A DNA stretch of 64,000 nt from a halophilic archaeon (GCA_003298465.1 QNGA01000005.1:248001-312000), one strand, 5' to 3'; positions 28,347-37,959 are shown, numbered from the stretch's first letter. Numbers and translations are program-made. The notes: generated from the sequence alone by a model not told the origin.

Positions 28347-29540
28347 ATGGGTTGGGAATGCATGCCAGATAGGATGACAGATAACCTTGACTCTGGTGCT
28401 GAATCAGAGCCTCTCCAAGAAAGAAAGTCAGCTATAAATAATGTCAACCGGCGTAACCTCCTAAAAACAGGAGGAGCCCTTATTGGCGGAATCGGTCTTG
28501 CCGGCTGTAGCGGGAACACTGGGAACCAATCCGGAAATGGTGATGGTGGTGGTGGCGGTGAAACGACGAATATCGCGATCATCTCAAGTCCAGCTGGATT
28601 CGGTGACCAAGCGTTTAATGATCTCGCCTGGCAGGGCCTTCAGAACGCCAAAGATGAATTCAATATCAAACTTCAACAGGTCGAGGAGACGAATCAGTCG
28701 AACTACAGAACGGTCCAATCGCGGCTCGCCGAGAGCCAGAATCCCAACTACGATCTCATTGTACTAGTTGGTTACAATCACACGCAGGCACTGGAGACGA
28801 ACGCCACGCAGTACTCTGATCAGAAGTGGATGTTAATCAACGACTTCGTTGATCAACCAAACGTCGCTGGCTATACATGGGCTAACCATCAGATGTCGTT
28901 CCAAGCAGGTGTGCTCGCAGGGACAATGACTACACGGGAATTCAGTTATAAAAATGCCGCCTCAACAAAACCTGATAGTCCGACGATCGGGTTCGTCGGC
29001 GGGGTTGATAGCGCACTCATCAATGCGTTCGAACGCGCCTATAAAGCAGGTGCCAAGTCCATTAATGAGAACGTCAATGTTCGTGTAGGTTACATAGGCA
29101 ATTATAACGACACACAGACTGCGAACAATATTGCTAGCTCCCAATATGACTCAGGAGCTGATATCGTCTACCACGCAGCTGCAGCCGCTGGCCAAGGTGT
29201 CTTTCAGGCTGCACAAAATGCAAACCGGTTTGCAATTGGTGTAGACGCCGACCAGTCCAAGACTCTCTCCAAGTATACGGACATCATCATGGGATCTGCT
29301 GTCAAGTACATCAACAAAGGGACCTACCAGGTTTCGAAAGCAATAGTAAATAATAATTGGCAAAGTGTTCAGGGTGATAATGTGCTTGGACTCAAACAGG
29401 ACGCTGTTGCAGTAGTCCTTGGGGATGCTGTCGGACCGGAACTCCCGGATGTCGTTGAGACTAACCTTAAGAAATCCAAACAAGCAATCCTCAATGGAGA
29501 CACGGAGGTGCCATGTAGCGCGTCCGGTTGCCAAGGCTAA
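28347..29540 (+). CDS. BMP-family ABC transporter substrate-binding lipoprotein
   Basis: The product is 397 residues (ATG 28374 is an alternative start). A Tat-like NRRNLLKTGGALIGG is followed by a lipobox LAGC (Cys54) and a Gly-rich linker, so it is a membrane-anchored lipoprotein. The mature part is a periplasmic-binding fold of the Bmp/PnrA type (AIISSPAGFGDQAFNDLAWQ, GFVGGVDSALINAFERAYKA, IMGSAVKYINKGTYQ). Known relatives bind nucleosides, and some bind autoinducers or sugars. It leads an operon with an ATPase and two permeases. The ligand cannot be deduced. The sugar-rich neighbourhood favours a nucleoside or sugar derivative. Confidence 0.9.
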   Translation: MGWECMPDRMTDNLDSGAESEPLQERKSAINNVNRRNLLKTGGALIGGIGLAGCSGNTGNQSGNGDGGGGGETTNIAIISSPAGFGDQAFNDLAWQGLQNAKDEFNIKLQQVEETNQSNYRTVQSRLAESQNPNYDLIVLVGYNHTQALETNATQYSDQKWMLINDFVDQPNVAGYTWANHQMSFQAGVLAGTMTTREFSYKNAASTKPDSPTIGFVGGVDSALINAFERAYKAGAKSINENVNVRVGYIGNYNDTQTANNIASSQYDSGADIVYHAAAAAGQGVFQAAQNANRFAIGVDADQSKTLSKYTDIIMGSAVKYINKGTYQVSKAIVNNNWQSVQGDNVLGLKQDAVAVVLGDAVGPELPDVVETNLKKSKQAILNGDTEVPCSASGCQG

Positions 29541-29591
29541 TTTACCGTATTCACTGTATTTATTTACACCCATACAGTATACAACGATACT

Positions 29592-31193
29592 ATGAATGAC
29601 AGAGAAATACCAGCCGTCCGTCTAGAAGGAATTTCTAAGCGGTTCGGCGATGTCGTCGCCAATGACGACGTTGATTTTACTCTTCAAGAAGGATCGGTTC
29701 ATGCTCTCATCGGTGAGAATGGAGCAGGCAAGTCGACACTGATGAGCGTCCTCTATGGTCTCTATGAGCCAAATACAGGACAAATTGTCGTTGACGGTGA
29801 ACACCGCGATTTCGATTCTCCACGAGATGCCATCGACGCCGGCATTGGCATGATTCATCAGCATTTTCAGCTTGTGGACAACATGACGGTTGTTCAAAAT
29901 ATTGTTCTCGGTCACGAACCGACTGCGAACGGGCTAGTCGATATAGAGAGTGCTCGCTCGGACATCAGCGAGATATGCTCGACATATGGTTTTGAGGTGG
30001 ACAACTATCTAGATACTCCCGTTGAGGAGCTTGGTGTGGGTCTCCAGCAGCGTATTGAGATTGTGAAAAGCCTCTACCGGGGAGCCGATGTTCTTATTTT
30101 AGACGAACCGACCGCAGTTCTGACACCACAGGAAGTCGAGAGCCTATTCGATGTAATGAACGGCCTCACTGAGCGAGGCTGCTCACTTATATTCATTACG
30201 CACAAGCTAGACGAAGCGATGTCCATCGCTGACGATATTACTGTTCTTCGGGATGGAAATGATATCGGAACTGTCGATTCAGATAATACATCTCGAGAGG
30301 AACTTGCGCGTATGATGGTCGGACGAGAAGTGCTGTTCGACACACCAAAGCGAGAAATCTCACCCGGGGAGACCATCGTTGATGTCCGCGGACTCCGAGT
30401 CACTGATAATCGCGGCCTTGAACAGGTCAAAGATATTGGGTTCAGTGTCCGCAAGGGCGAAATATTTGGTGTCGCAGGTGTTGAAGGAAATGGTCAGTCC
30501 GAGCTCATAGAATCAATCATTGGCCTCCGAAATGCCGAATCAGGAACCGTCACATTCGACGGGTCCGATATCACAGATATGAGTCGCCGCCGCCGCATCG
30601 AGTCTGGAATCGCATACATTCCGGAAGACCGTCAAGAGACAGGGTTGGTACAAGACTATGACCTCGTACGGAATGCGTTGCTAGGCAATCAGACGATCGA
30701 GCCCTACGCCAACAACGGCTTTCTCGACTGGGAGAATGTCCGTACCCATGCTGACGAGATCATCGAGGAGTACAACGTACAGCCACCGAACCGCGATGCA
30801 GAGGCGATGTCACTGTCAGGGGGGAACCAGCAGAAGTTTATCGTCGGGCGCGAGCTTGAACACGATCCAGAGTTCGTCGTTGCGACACATCCAACTCGAG
30901 GCGTTGATGTTGAGGCGATCGAGTTCATTCACGAACGACTGAACGAAATGCGTGAGGAAGGAGTTGCTATTCTCCTCGTCTCCTCGAAGCTTGACGAAGT
31001 TCAGAAGCTTTCAGATCGAATTGGAGTCATGTACGAAGGTGAATTCGTTGACGTAGTTAAACCTGAAAGAGTCACCGAAGAGGAACTTGGGCTCATGATG
31101 GCTGGACGCACACGCGACGAGATTGAGACACTTGGAGGAAATGAAGAGAATAACACTGGCGGACAATCGCATGACAGGAGTGCTAGCTCGTGA
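29592..31193 (+). CDS. ABC transporter ATPase with two nucleotide-binding domains
   Basis: The product is 533 residues and has two fused ATPase halves, as in RbsA/NupO-type importers. The first has Walker A GENGAGKSTL, a signature-like LGVGLQQR and Walker B VLILDEPTA. The second has the degenerate Walker A GVEGNGQSEL, signature LSGGNQQK and a diverged Walker B VVATHPTRGVDV. A degenerate second site is normal for this group. Its stop overlaps the next gene's GTG start by four bases. It powers import by the BMP-type system. Confidence 0.92.
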   Translation: MNDREIPAVRLEGISKRFGDVVANDDVDFTLQEGSVHALIGENGAGKSTLMSVLYGLYEPNTGQIVVDGEHRDFDSPRDAIDAGIGMIHQHFQLVDNMTVVQNIVLGHEPTANGLVDIESARSDISEICSTYGFEVDNYLDTPVEELGVGLQQRIEIVKSLYRGADVLILDEPTAVLTPQEVESLFDVMNGLTERGCSLIFITHKLDEAMSIADDITVLRDGNDIGTVDSDNTSREELARMMVGREVLFDTPKREISPGETIVDVRGLRVTDNRGLEQVKDIGFSVRKGEIFGVAGVEGNGQSELIESIIGLRNAESGTVTFDGSDITDMSRRRRIESGIAYIPEDRQETGLVQDYDLVRNALLGNQTIEPYANNGFLDWENVRTHADEIIEEYNVQPPNRDAEAMSLSGGNQQKFIVGRELEHDPEFVVATHPTRGVDVEAIEFIHERLNEMREEGVAILLVSSKLDEVQKLSDRIGVMYEGEFVDVVKPERVTEEELGLMMAGRTRDEIETLGGNEENNTGGQSHDRSASS

Positions 31194-32323
31194 GTAGTAC
31201 GGACTCCGGTCGGTTGCAAGCCACCCTAGACCGAGCTGCCGACCGCATGTTTCAGGCATCGGTGTTGGAACGGTTGGCGATCGCGGTTGCGTCAACATTG
31301 CTCGCGTTATCGATTGGAGCGATTATTGTCGCTGCATCCGGTTACAATGCGGTAGAATTCATTTCTGCGCTATTGTATGGTGCACTTGGAACACCCTCGA
31401 ATATTGCATTCATGCTCCGCCAGTCAACGATGCTTATTCTTGCGGGGGTGGCTGTCGCAGTCGCATTCAGAGCTGGTGTGTTCAACATCGGCGTCCAGGG
31501 ACAGTTTGTTGTCGGCGGATTCGCCGCTGCCGTTACGATTCTCTTTCTGGCACCGGTACTGCCAGATGGACCTGTTAGTGGGGTTATATTCATGTTTCTC
31601 GGAATAATTGCAGCTGTTGCCGCTGGCGGTGCCTATGCAGCGATACCGGGACTAATGAAAGCGTATGCAGATGCGAATGAGGTTATTACGACGATCATGT
31701 TGAATTTCATTGCGACAGGCGTCATCTACTTTATAGTGGATGCGTATCTCCGCCCGGAGAACGTTTCTGCGCCGAACACTGCGCCATTCCCCGAATCTGT
31801 CACACTTCCATCAATAGTGTTTAACAGTGGAACGTTCTCAATCATTGGCCTCGCTGTGGCGCTCGTGACGGTTGTGGGCGTTTATATCGTTATGGCCCGG
31901 ACTAGGTTTGGCTACGACTTGGTCACAAGCGGTCATCAGGAGCGTGCTGCCGCCTATTCTGGCGTTAGTACCAAGCGAACCATAGTAACAACAATGACGT
32001 TCTCGGGGATGATTGCCGGTCTCACAGGTGGACTATTCGTCATCATGATCCTCGGCTACTATACAGACCCGAGTACGTTTCCCCGATTCGGGTTTGACGC
32101 TATCGCAGTAAGCCTGCTTGCAGCGAACAATCCACTCGGCGTCGTGCCAGCAGGGCTGCTGTTTGGGGGGCTCGACGCTGGCGGCCAGTATATTGGATTC
32201 ACTCTCGATGTGCCATCGGAGCTGGTGGATGGCGTGATCGGTCTCGTCGTCCTATTTGTCGCCGCACCGGAGTTATTCCGAATGGCTGGACTGCGAGCCG
32301 GCCTAGGAGGTGATGATGAATGA
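31190..32323 (+). CDS. ABC transporter permease (BMP/nucleoside type), subunit 1
   Basis: The product is 377 residues and starts at GTG 31190, overlapping the ATPase stop (GTGA). It is hydrophobic, with about nine to ten membrane segments. The permease signature lies around FRAGVFNIGVQGQFVVGGFA, with a cytoplasmic loop (GYDLVTSGHQERAAAYSGVS) that contacts the ATPase. It pairs with the following permease as a heterodimer. The ATGA overlap with the next gene shows tight coupling. Confidence 0.92.
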   Translation: MSSTDSGRLQATLDRAADRMFQASVLERLAIAVASTLLALSIGAIIVAASGYNAVEFISALLYGALGTPSNIAFMLRQSTMLILAGVAVAVAFRAGVFNIGVQGQFVVGGFAAAVTILFLAPVLPDGPVSGVIFMFLGIIAAVAAGGAYAAIPGLMKAYADANEVITTIMLNFIATGVIYFIVDAYLRPENVSAPNTAPFPESVTLPSIVFNSGTFSIIGLAVALVTVVGVYIVMARTRFGYDLVTSGHQERAAAYSGVSTKRTIVTTMTFSGMIAGLTGGLFVIMILGYYTDPSTFPRFGFDAIAVSLLAANNPLGVVPAGLLFGGLDAGGQYIGFTLDVPSELVDGVIGLVVLFVAAPELFRMAGLRAGLGGDDE

Positions 32324-33378
32324 ACATCACTACTGATATGAATCGGAGCTGGTACACTGTCGCCGCAACTGCGATCATCCTCGCACTACTAATCGGGATG
32401 ATCGGGACCGTATTTAACCTTCCAGGGGCCAAGCTCTTGACTGTCGGAGCGTTTCAGCGCGCATTACAGGCCGCGATGCCCATCGCACTGGCAGCTATCG
32501 GTGGGCTATACGCTGAGAAGAGTGGCGTGTTCAACATTGGTCTTGAAGGGTTCATGATCTTTGGAGCGTTCACGGCTGCCGCCGCTGGCTGGATCTTCTC
32601 TAGTGGTGGATCGATCAGTCAAGGTGCTCTCTGGCTTGGTATTCTTACTGCAGTAATTGTTTGTTCGTTGTTGACGGTGGTATTCGCCGTGCTGACCATT
32701 CGGTATAAGGCAGATCAGATTGTCGCCGGGTTGGCCGTGTGGTTCATTGGACTTGGATTCGGACCGTTCTTGGCAACAGTGCTTTGGGGAGGAGTCTCCA
32801 GTCCAACACTTCCGAATATCGCCAATATCACTGTCCCAGTTCTCTCTGGAATTCCAGTACTTGGCCCTCTACTTTTTGATTCGTCACCATTAGTATTACT
32901 AACCGTGTTGATTACCGTTGCTGCTTGGGTTGTCCTCTACCGAACACGGTACGGTTATTGGGTTCAGGCGGCGGGAGAAAACCCAGAGGCACTAGATACT
33001 GCGGGCATTGACGTAAATCGTGTCCGATACGCCACAGTCATATTCTCTGGTGCGATGGCGGGATTAGCTGGGGCAGCACTGTCGATTGGTATTGGAAGTG
33101 GTTTCACCGGTACAGGCACTACAATTGTCAACGGTCGAGGATGGATTGCAATCGTAGCATATCTATTCGGGAACTACAACCCACTAGGAGCTTTCCTTGC
33201 ATCTCTCCTATTTGGGGCCATGGATATGCTACAGATCCAGCTTCAAACAGTCGGCATCTCATTGCCGGGCAGTATTACGAGTTTATTCCCATATGTAGCT
33301 GTACTTGTAGTCTTGACAGTCGCCGGCTATACTCGAATGCCTTCAGCTGTTGGGGAGTCCTACGAAACAGAGGAATAA
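32320..33378 (+). CDS. ABC transporter permease (BMP/nucleoside type), subunit 2
   Basis: The product is 352 residues and overlaps the previous gene by four bases (ATGA). It is a polytopic membrane protein with the family stretch EKSGVFNIGLEGFMIFGAF and the ATPase-contact loop YGYWVQAAGENPEALDTAGI. It completes the importer. No gene follows on this strand before 33864, so the operon ends here. Confidence 0.92.
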   Translation: MNITTDMNRSWYTVAATAIILALLIGMIGTVFNLPGAKLLTVGAFQRALQAAMPIALAAIGGLYAEKSGVFNIGLEGFMIFGAFTAAAAGWIFSSGGSISQGALWLGILTAVIVCSLLTVVFAVLTIRYKADQIVAGLAVWFIGLGFGPFLATVLWGGVSSPTLPNIANITVPVLSGIPVLGPLLFDSSPLVLLTVLITVAAWVVLYRTRYGYWVQAAGENPEALDTAGIDVNRVRYATVIFSGAMAGLAGAALSIGIGSGFTGTGTTIVNGRGWIAIVAYLFGNYNPLGAFLASLLFGAMDMLQIQLQTVGISLPGSITSLFPYVAVLVVLTVAGYTRMPSAVGESYETEE

Positions 33379-33863
33379 GATAACCCCCCATCATCTATTA
33401 AATAGAGGGGATGTGTCTTCCTTTCTTTTAGAAGAAAAACGTGATGTGGCAAGAATGTTACCATCCTGTTTGACCGCTGGGCTAGTAAGACCATGCCGTT
33501 CAGTGGATGGAAAAACGATGACAGGGCTGTATTCCCTCCTTGTTCACGCCTTCAGCGCTCGCTGAGGTAGGGGACTTAGCGCCTTGCACCGCACAAGGTA
33601 AGAATTCTACTGACCTCCTCCCGTGCCTGAAGACGCGGGTATGCGCTCGCATTATCATCAGTTCATGATGATGATGATGTCTCACGATTTCGGCATCTCT
33701 CTATCTTATCTACAGCTTTAGCTCTTCGTCGGGTGTGTAGCCGTAAGACGACACTAAGATTCATTCTCGTGCAGGTCCCTATTCAATAGTTTGCAAATCC
33801 ATAGCTAGTTCTTAGGAGTTTAACGACCAAATATTTATTTGGGCTGCTATAGTAAAATAGCGC
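33379..33863. other. Intergenic region with IS1341-type ends
   Basis: An inverted right end is visible at 33610-33645 (CTGACCTCCTCCCGTGCC, hairpin CCCGTGCCTGAAGACGCGGG, then TATGCGCTCGC). An upstream stretch at 33535-33595 (GAGGTAGGGGACTTAGCGCC) is also found at 54150-54170. Both are transposon ends with the interior lost. A short ATGATG repeat lies at 33664-33676. Confidence 0.5.
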
Positions 33864-34553
33864 ATGAGCGCAGAGTCTCGTGGTCCAAAGCCTGACGATG
33901 GAGCGCGCTTTCGCTATTGGCTTCAAAAACTGAAGCAACGCGGCAGTAACCTTCTTATTACTGGGACTATCTCTGACGACGTTTCAGCATGTGCGTCCCA
34001 GCGGCTGTTCGGACAAAAAAGAGATCGAGCCCGGATTCTTGCGCTTATCGACCGAACAGATACGAATCCTGCGTCTCGGCTTCCAGATAACGTCTCGGTT
34101 GCTGACTCTAGTACATGGTTCATCGACCAGTGCCATGGCGAACGGTCGATCCCCGATGCTGCGACGAACGCGACCTCCCCTCTTGACTATCCTGAGAAGA
34201 ACAACGTTCACCAGCTCTGTGAAGAAATACAGACTGCAATCAACTTCTATGTTGAGAACGGAGATGACCTTGCTCCCGCAGCGCTGCGCGTCGGCATCGA
34301 CTCCCTGTACCCACTTCTCCAGAACAACCGCGAGGCAACCAAACGTACACTTCGGACGCTCACTACAGCCGTCCGTGATGTCCAGGGTATGGCCCACTAT
34401 CATGTCCGTGTTCCGGATGACACACCGCTTGTTGACGATCTCACACCGCTCTTCGACGCACGTATTGAGCTACGGAAACGACGAGGTATCCCCCCAGAAC
34501 AGCGTTGGCATGTTCCCGAACTTGGCGAGACAACGACATGGGTAGAATTGTGA
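33864..34553 (+). CDS. DUF7504-like haloarchaeal protein
   Basis: The product is 229 residues, soluble, with no signal. It starts with a basic helix, then NLLITGTISDDVSACASQRL and RARILALIDRT, the pattern of a degenerate RecA-like sheet without a Walker A motif. It resembles the haloarchaeal DUF7504 family, often found near signalling and CHAT-type genes. A CHAT-like protein and a DUF7503-type peptide lie 10 kb downstream. Its function is unknown. Confidence 0.6.
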   Translation: MSAESRGPKPDDGARFRYWLQKLKQRGSNLLITGTISDDVSACASQRLFGQKRDRARILALIDRTDTNPASRLPDNVSVADSSTWFIDQCHGERSIPDAATNATSPLDYPEKNNVHQLCEEIQTAINFYVENGDDLAPAALRVGIDSLYPLLQNNREATKRTLRTLTTAVRDVQGMAHYHVRVPDDTPLVDDLTPLFDARIELRKRRGIPPEQRWHVPELGETTTWVEL

Positions 34554-34729
34554 TATTTCTCCTGCTGTAATCAGTGAAATGGGAAAGATCACTGTGATCC
34601 CCCATGATGTAGAGTGCAGGGAGTTGACGGTATAGATGTGGGTAATTGGCTCTACTGCGGAGTTGGTACTCATCTCCAAAGGATCTCCAAGATATAAGAG
34701 CAATAACTTTATAAAGAGCAAGGAGAATA

Positions 34730-34749
34730 CCCGCGCCTTGAGGCGCGGG
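34730..34749. repeat. Hairpin upstream of solo TnpB, possible left end
   Basis: CCCGCGCC-TTGA-GGCGCGGG is a perfect 8-bp stem about 115 bases before the tnpB start. Subterminal hairpins mark the left ends of IS200/IS605 elements, so this may be the left boundary. Confidence 0.45.
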
Positions 34750-34864
34750 ATGAATCCGACAATCGACTTCACAATCCATCGACGACACCTCAGTCAGATA
34801 TTCCACCCCTGACCAACAGCCTTTTTATGCTCTCTACCTCATAACTTTTTATGATGTCAGTCCG

Positions 34865-36121
34865 ATGATGGAGACGACCCGCACCTACGTCGCTCGTATC
34901 ACGAACCACCAACAGGTTCGTGACGACCTCGACCAGTGCGGGTTCTCCGCCTCGAAACTGTGGAACGTCGGACGCTACTACATCCAACAACGGTGGGACG
35001 AGGACGGTGAGATACCCGACGAAGCCGAACTGAAATCGGAGTTGAAAGACCACGAACGCTACAGTGACCTACATTCTCAGTCAAGTCAGCGAGTTCTCGA
35101 AGAACTTGCTGAGGCGTTCATCGGCTGGTACAACTCTGACAACGGCAACAATCCACCGGGCTTCCGGAAACGTGGCGACGACCACCCGCGCTCCACCGTC
35201 ACGTGGAAGAAACGGGCCATCAAGCACGACGACAAACACGGTCAACTCCGCCTCTCGAAAGGATTCAACCTAAAAGAGAGTCGGTCTGACTTCATCCTCG
35301 CGGAGTACGAAACCCGTCCCGACGTAGAAGCCGAGAACATCCAGCAGGTGCGTGCCGTCTGGAACGGCGACGAGTGGGAACTCCACCTCGTCTGCAAGAA
35401 AGAGATTCCAGTGGAAGACGCACCGGGTGACAACACGGCGGGTATCGACCTTGGTATCAGCAACTACCTCACCATCGACTACGAAGACGGCGAAAGTGAA
35501 CTGTATCCGGGGAACGTGCTGAAAGAGGACAAGCACTACTTCACTCGCGACGAGTACCAGACCGAAGGCGAGAACGGACCGTCGAAACGTGCGCGGAGGG
35601 CTCGGCAGAAACTCTCCCGACGCAAAGACCACTTCCTCCACACTCTCAGCAAACACATCGTTGAGCGGTGTGTCGAAGAAGGCGTGGATAAGATAGCGGT
35701 TGGCGACCTCAGCGACATCCGCGAGGATGAGAACGGCGACTCGCGGAACTGGGGTTTGTCAGGGAACAAGAAATTGCATAGATGGGAGTTTGACCGATTT
35801 GCCCACCTTCTCGAATACAAGGCCGAAGAACACGGCATCCTTGTTGACCGCGTGGACGAGGAGAACACGAGTAAGACGTGTTCGTGTTGCGGGCAGATTC
35901 GAGACTCGAACCGAGTGGAGCGTGGTCTATACATCTGTTCGTCGTGCGAGACGACGATGAACGCAGATGTGAACGGTGCAGTGAATATCCGCCGAAAGAT
36001 AACCCAGAGTCCCCCGACGGGGGATATGAGTAACGGCTGTTTGGCACAGCCCGGAGTCTTCCTGTTCGACCGCGAGAGCGGGTCGTTCAACACGAGAGAG
36101 CAGGGAGTCTGCAAACCCTAA
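34865..36121 (+). CDS. tnpB: TnpB, complete solo IS1341-type RNA-guided nuclease
   Basis: The product is 418 residues, full length. RuvC-I is GIDLGISN (Asp195). The RuvC-II region IAVGDLSDIRED (277-288) has Gly280 where most TnpB proteins have the catalytic Glu, and the nearest acidic residues are Asp281 and Glu287. The zinc ribbon is C339/C342/C358/C361. RuvC-III is Asp368 in NADVNGAVNI. TnpB nucleases use a guide RNA made from the element's right end. No tnpA accompanies it, so it is an IS1341-type unit. It is nearly identical to the fragment at 1-636, which indicates recent movement. The changed RuvC-II points to a rearranged or inactive site. Confidence 0.92.
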   Translation: MMETTRTYVARITNHQQVRDDLDQCGFSASKLWNVGRYYIQQRWDEDGEIPDEAELKSELKDHERYSDLHSQSSQRVLEELAEAFIGWYNSDNGNNPPGFRKRGDDHPRSTVTWKKRAIKHDDKHGQLRLSKGFNLKESRSDFILAEYETRPDVEAENIQQVRAVWNGDEWELHLVCKKEIPVEDAPGDNTAGIDLGISNYLTIDYEDGESELYPGNVLKEDKHYFTRDEYQTEGENGPSKRARRARQKLSRRKDHFLHTLSKHIVERCVEEGVDKIAVGDLSDIREDENGDSRNWGLSGNKKLHRWEFDRFAHLLEYKAEEHGILVDRVDEENTSKTCSCCGQIRDSNRVERGLYICSSCETTMNADVNGAVNIRRKITQSPPTGDMSNGCLAQPGVFLFDRESGSFNTREQGVCKP

Positions 36122-36170
36122 TATCCCAACGCTCGGGATTCCTCCGCCTTTAGGCGGGGGAGGATGTCAA
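36122..36170 (+). repeat. Right end of the 34865 element
   Basis: The hairpin CCTCCGCC-TTTA-GGCGGGGG and terminus GGAGGATGTCAA follow the tnpB stop. The bases after 36170 (CATAGGCGTGGTC) would be the guide of the corresponding RNA. Confidence 0.75.
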
Positions 36171-36272
36171 CATAGGCGTGGTCAGCTTACAGTAGGTGTG
36201 GAGGTCATCCAATATAGCTAGTATTGGTTTCGTGATAGAAACTCACAGCAGTAGTATCTAGTATAGCGGTTA

Positions 36273-37121
36273 CTACCTGTTTGCGAGCGCTCGTGTGATC
36301 TGTCTCACTGTGTGTTTAGGATTCACCGTCGGAGCAGTCACCGTGCCTCGAACGACGACGCGCGGAATTCCGTCTATGTTTAACCTCTTTGTTTTCGCTG
36401 TTGTCTTCTTAATCACAGACTTATATTTCTCCGCCTGTATTTCGTTGCGAATCGTACCGCTCTTCGATACGTCTGCGAAATTGGCGAATTCGAGCAGGCG
36501 TTCTGGGGTCGCCCATGAATTCATGGAATTACCTTGATTTGCGAAGAGGATGGCGAAATACCGCCAGAATTTCTCTGGTACGTGATTCCAGATAGCGAGC
36601 CCAGCATGCGCAGCGTTCAACTCATCTCGACCGTGATATGGCTTACCGTCGTCGTAGGCAACTTCGCGGAACTTCAGCATCAGATCGCCTGATTGAACGA
36701 ATTTCTTGACTATCGTTTGAAGATATCCGTGGACAAATTCCTGCGTATACGGGCACTTCCAACTTCCATACACAGTCGCTGTTACGGGTGCATCTGCATG
36801 CCCCATCACCGGGTACGTATATTCAGAGTGAGAATCTGGGACTGGTGCATCTCTTAGCGCTCCAGTCGGCTTCTGTAGTGATTGTTCTGCAGTCGTTGTT
36901 GTCGTCGTAGTGGTTTCTGGTGTCTCTGTCGCCGCTGCCGTTTCCTGTGTAGTAGTTTGCTGACTTGATGAGTTCGTCTGAGTGATCGTCGATGGTGTTG
37001 TAGTCTCAGTCGAGGACGTAGTCTTGTTCTGTCCTAGGATACTAGTACAGCCGCTCAGTGACGATGCAATCGTAATTCCAGTCAATCGTAATATACGCCG
37101 CCGTGAATCTGTCTGGTCCAT
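36273..37121 (-). CDS. Thioredoxin-fold (DsbA-like) lipoprotein with single cysteine
   Basis: The product is 282 residues. Signal: RRRILRLTGITIASSLSGC, with a lipobox-like LSGC (Cys24). A Thr/Ser-rich linker (about 30-85) precedes a DsbA-type domain: ATVYGSWKCPYTQEFVHGYL and HAGLAIWNHVPEKFWRYFAI. The active site is CPYT, so the second cysteine of the usual CPxC is replaced by Thr. The cis-Pro loop is GIPRVVVRG. Such monothiol relatives may act as isomerases, chaperones or binding proteins rather than oxidases. It is anchored outside the membrane and lies next to the DoxX gene, which is divergent. Confidence 0.82.
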   Translation of the reverse strand: MDQTDSRRRILRLTGITIASSLSGCTSILGQNKTTSSTETTTPSTITQTNSSSQQTTTQETAAATETPETTTTTTTTAEQSLQKPTGALRDAPVPDSHSEYTYPVMGHADAPVTATVYGSWKCPYTQEFVHGYLQTIVKKFVQSGDLMLKFREVAYDDGKPYHGRDELNAAHAGLAIWNHVPEKFWRYFAILFANQGNSMNSWATPERLLEFANFADVSKSGTIRNEIQAEKYKSVIKKTTAKTKRLNIDGIPRVVVRGTVTAPTVNPKHTVRQITRALANR

Positions 37122-37461
37122 GTTTTATCGATAGTCAGTGTAATATCAGTAGTTCTATCCTGTACGATATACTATCTACGTTTACTCCACCGATAGCCGC
37201 GGTGAGCGGCGAGGATTTGAGTATTTACCGTTGTGAGATATCGACTCTATTCTCTGAATCCAATTTCTTATCTTCTGCATCTCTATCTGGAATAATCGAG
37301 GCTGGAGTATTGTTATGTTCTCCCTGTATCGGGTAAAGTGCTCAGTAGGCTAGCCTTACCGAGGAACAGTGGGGATTCAGAAATAACCGTTTGAACCTTG
37401 ATTGGTTAGCATGATAACACTTAATAGCTGAGACAACAATATAGGTATTGGTGACTTCATC

Positions 37462-37959
37462 ATGGATTCACACGAACAGACCAGCAGGTGGGCCGTCTGG
37501 AGTCCGATCTTCTTACGGCTGGCAGTCGGGATCGTATTCGTCGTTGCCGGTGCAGGCAAGGTTTTCGGACTCGGACCAAAGTCAACCGGCGGTATCGCCG
37601 GATTCGCGGGATTTCTCGCGCAACTTGGCGTCCCCGCGCCTGAACTCTTTGCCTGGATCGTCGGCCTCGTCGAGCTAGTTGGGGGAATACTACTCTTGGT
37701 CGGCCTACTCACGCGGTACGTTGCAGTCCTGATCGCGATTGATATGGCCGTCGCGACGTGGCTTGTCCACCTTCCAAACGGATTCGCGGTAGTCAACAAC
37801 GGACCGACGGGCTACGAGTACACAATGACGCTTGCCCTGATCGCCATTTCGCTAGTGTTCAGTGGCCCGGGCGCACTCTCACTCGAACATGCCCTCTTCG
37901 GGCGCGAACTCCTCCCGAAGAGCCGAACCGAACGGCCCAGTCAGCAGGCTGAGGCCTGA
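37462..37959 (+). CDS. DoxX-family membrane protein
   Basis: The product is 165 residues with four predicted membrane helices (about 16-34, 45-60, 65-85 and 110-130). The start is typical of DoxX: LRLAVGIVFVVAGAGKVFG. DoxX-like proteins take part in thiosulfate:quinone oxidation in some archaea and in redox stress systems in bacteria. The neighbours are a thioredoxin-fold lipoprotein (divergent) and exported copper proteins, which fits an envelope redox role. The upstream gap 37122-37461 holds no gene. Confidence 0.85.
   Translation: MDSHEQTSRWAVWSPIFLRLAVGIVFVVAGAGKVFGLGPKSTGGIAGFAGFLAQLGVPAPELFAWIVGLVELVGGILLLVGLLTRYVAVLIAIDMAVATWLVHLPNGFAVVNNGPTGYEYTMTLALIAISLVFSGPGALSLEHALFGRELLPKSRTERPSQQAEA

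Noticed and set aside
33660..33680. ATGATG repeat that could hint at a CRISPR-like or satellite array
   Set aside because: It has only four to five three-base units, and there are no spaced repeats anywhere in the window.
36900..37000. Tandem repeats in the thioredoxin-fold gene
   Set aside because: They are explained by a Thr/Ser-rich linker in the protein, which is common in haloarchaeal lipoproteins.
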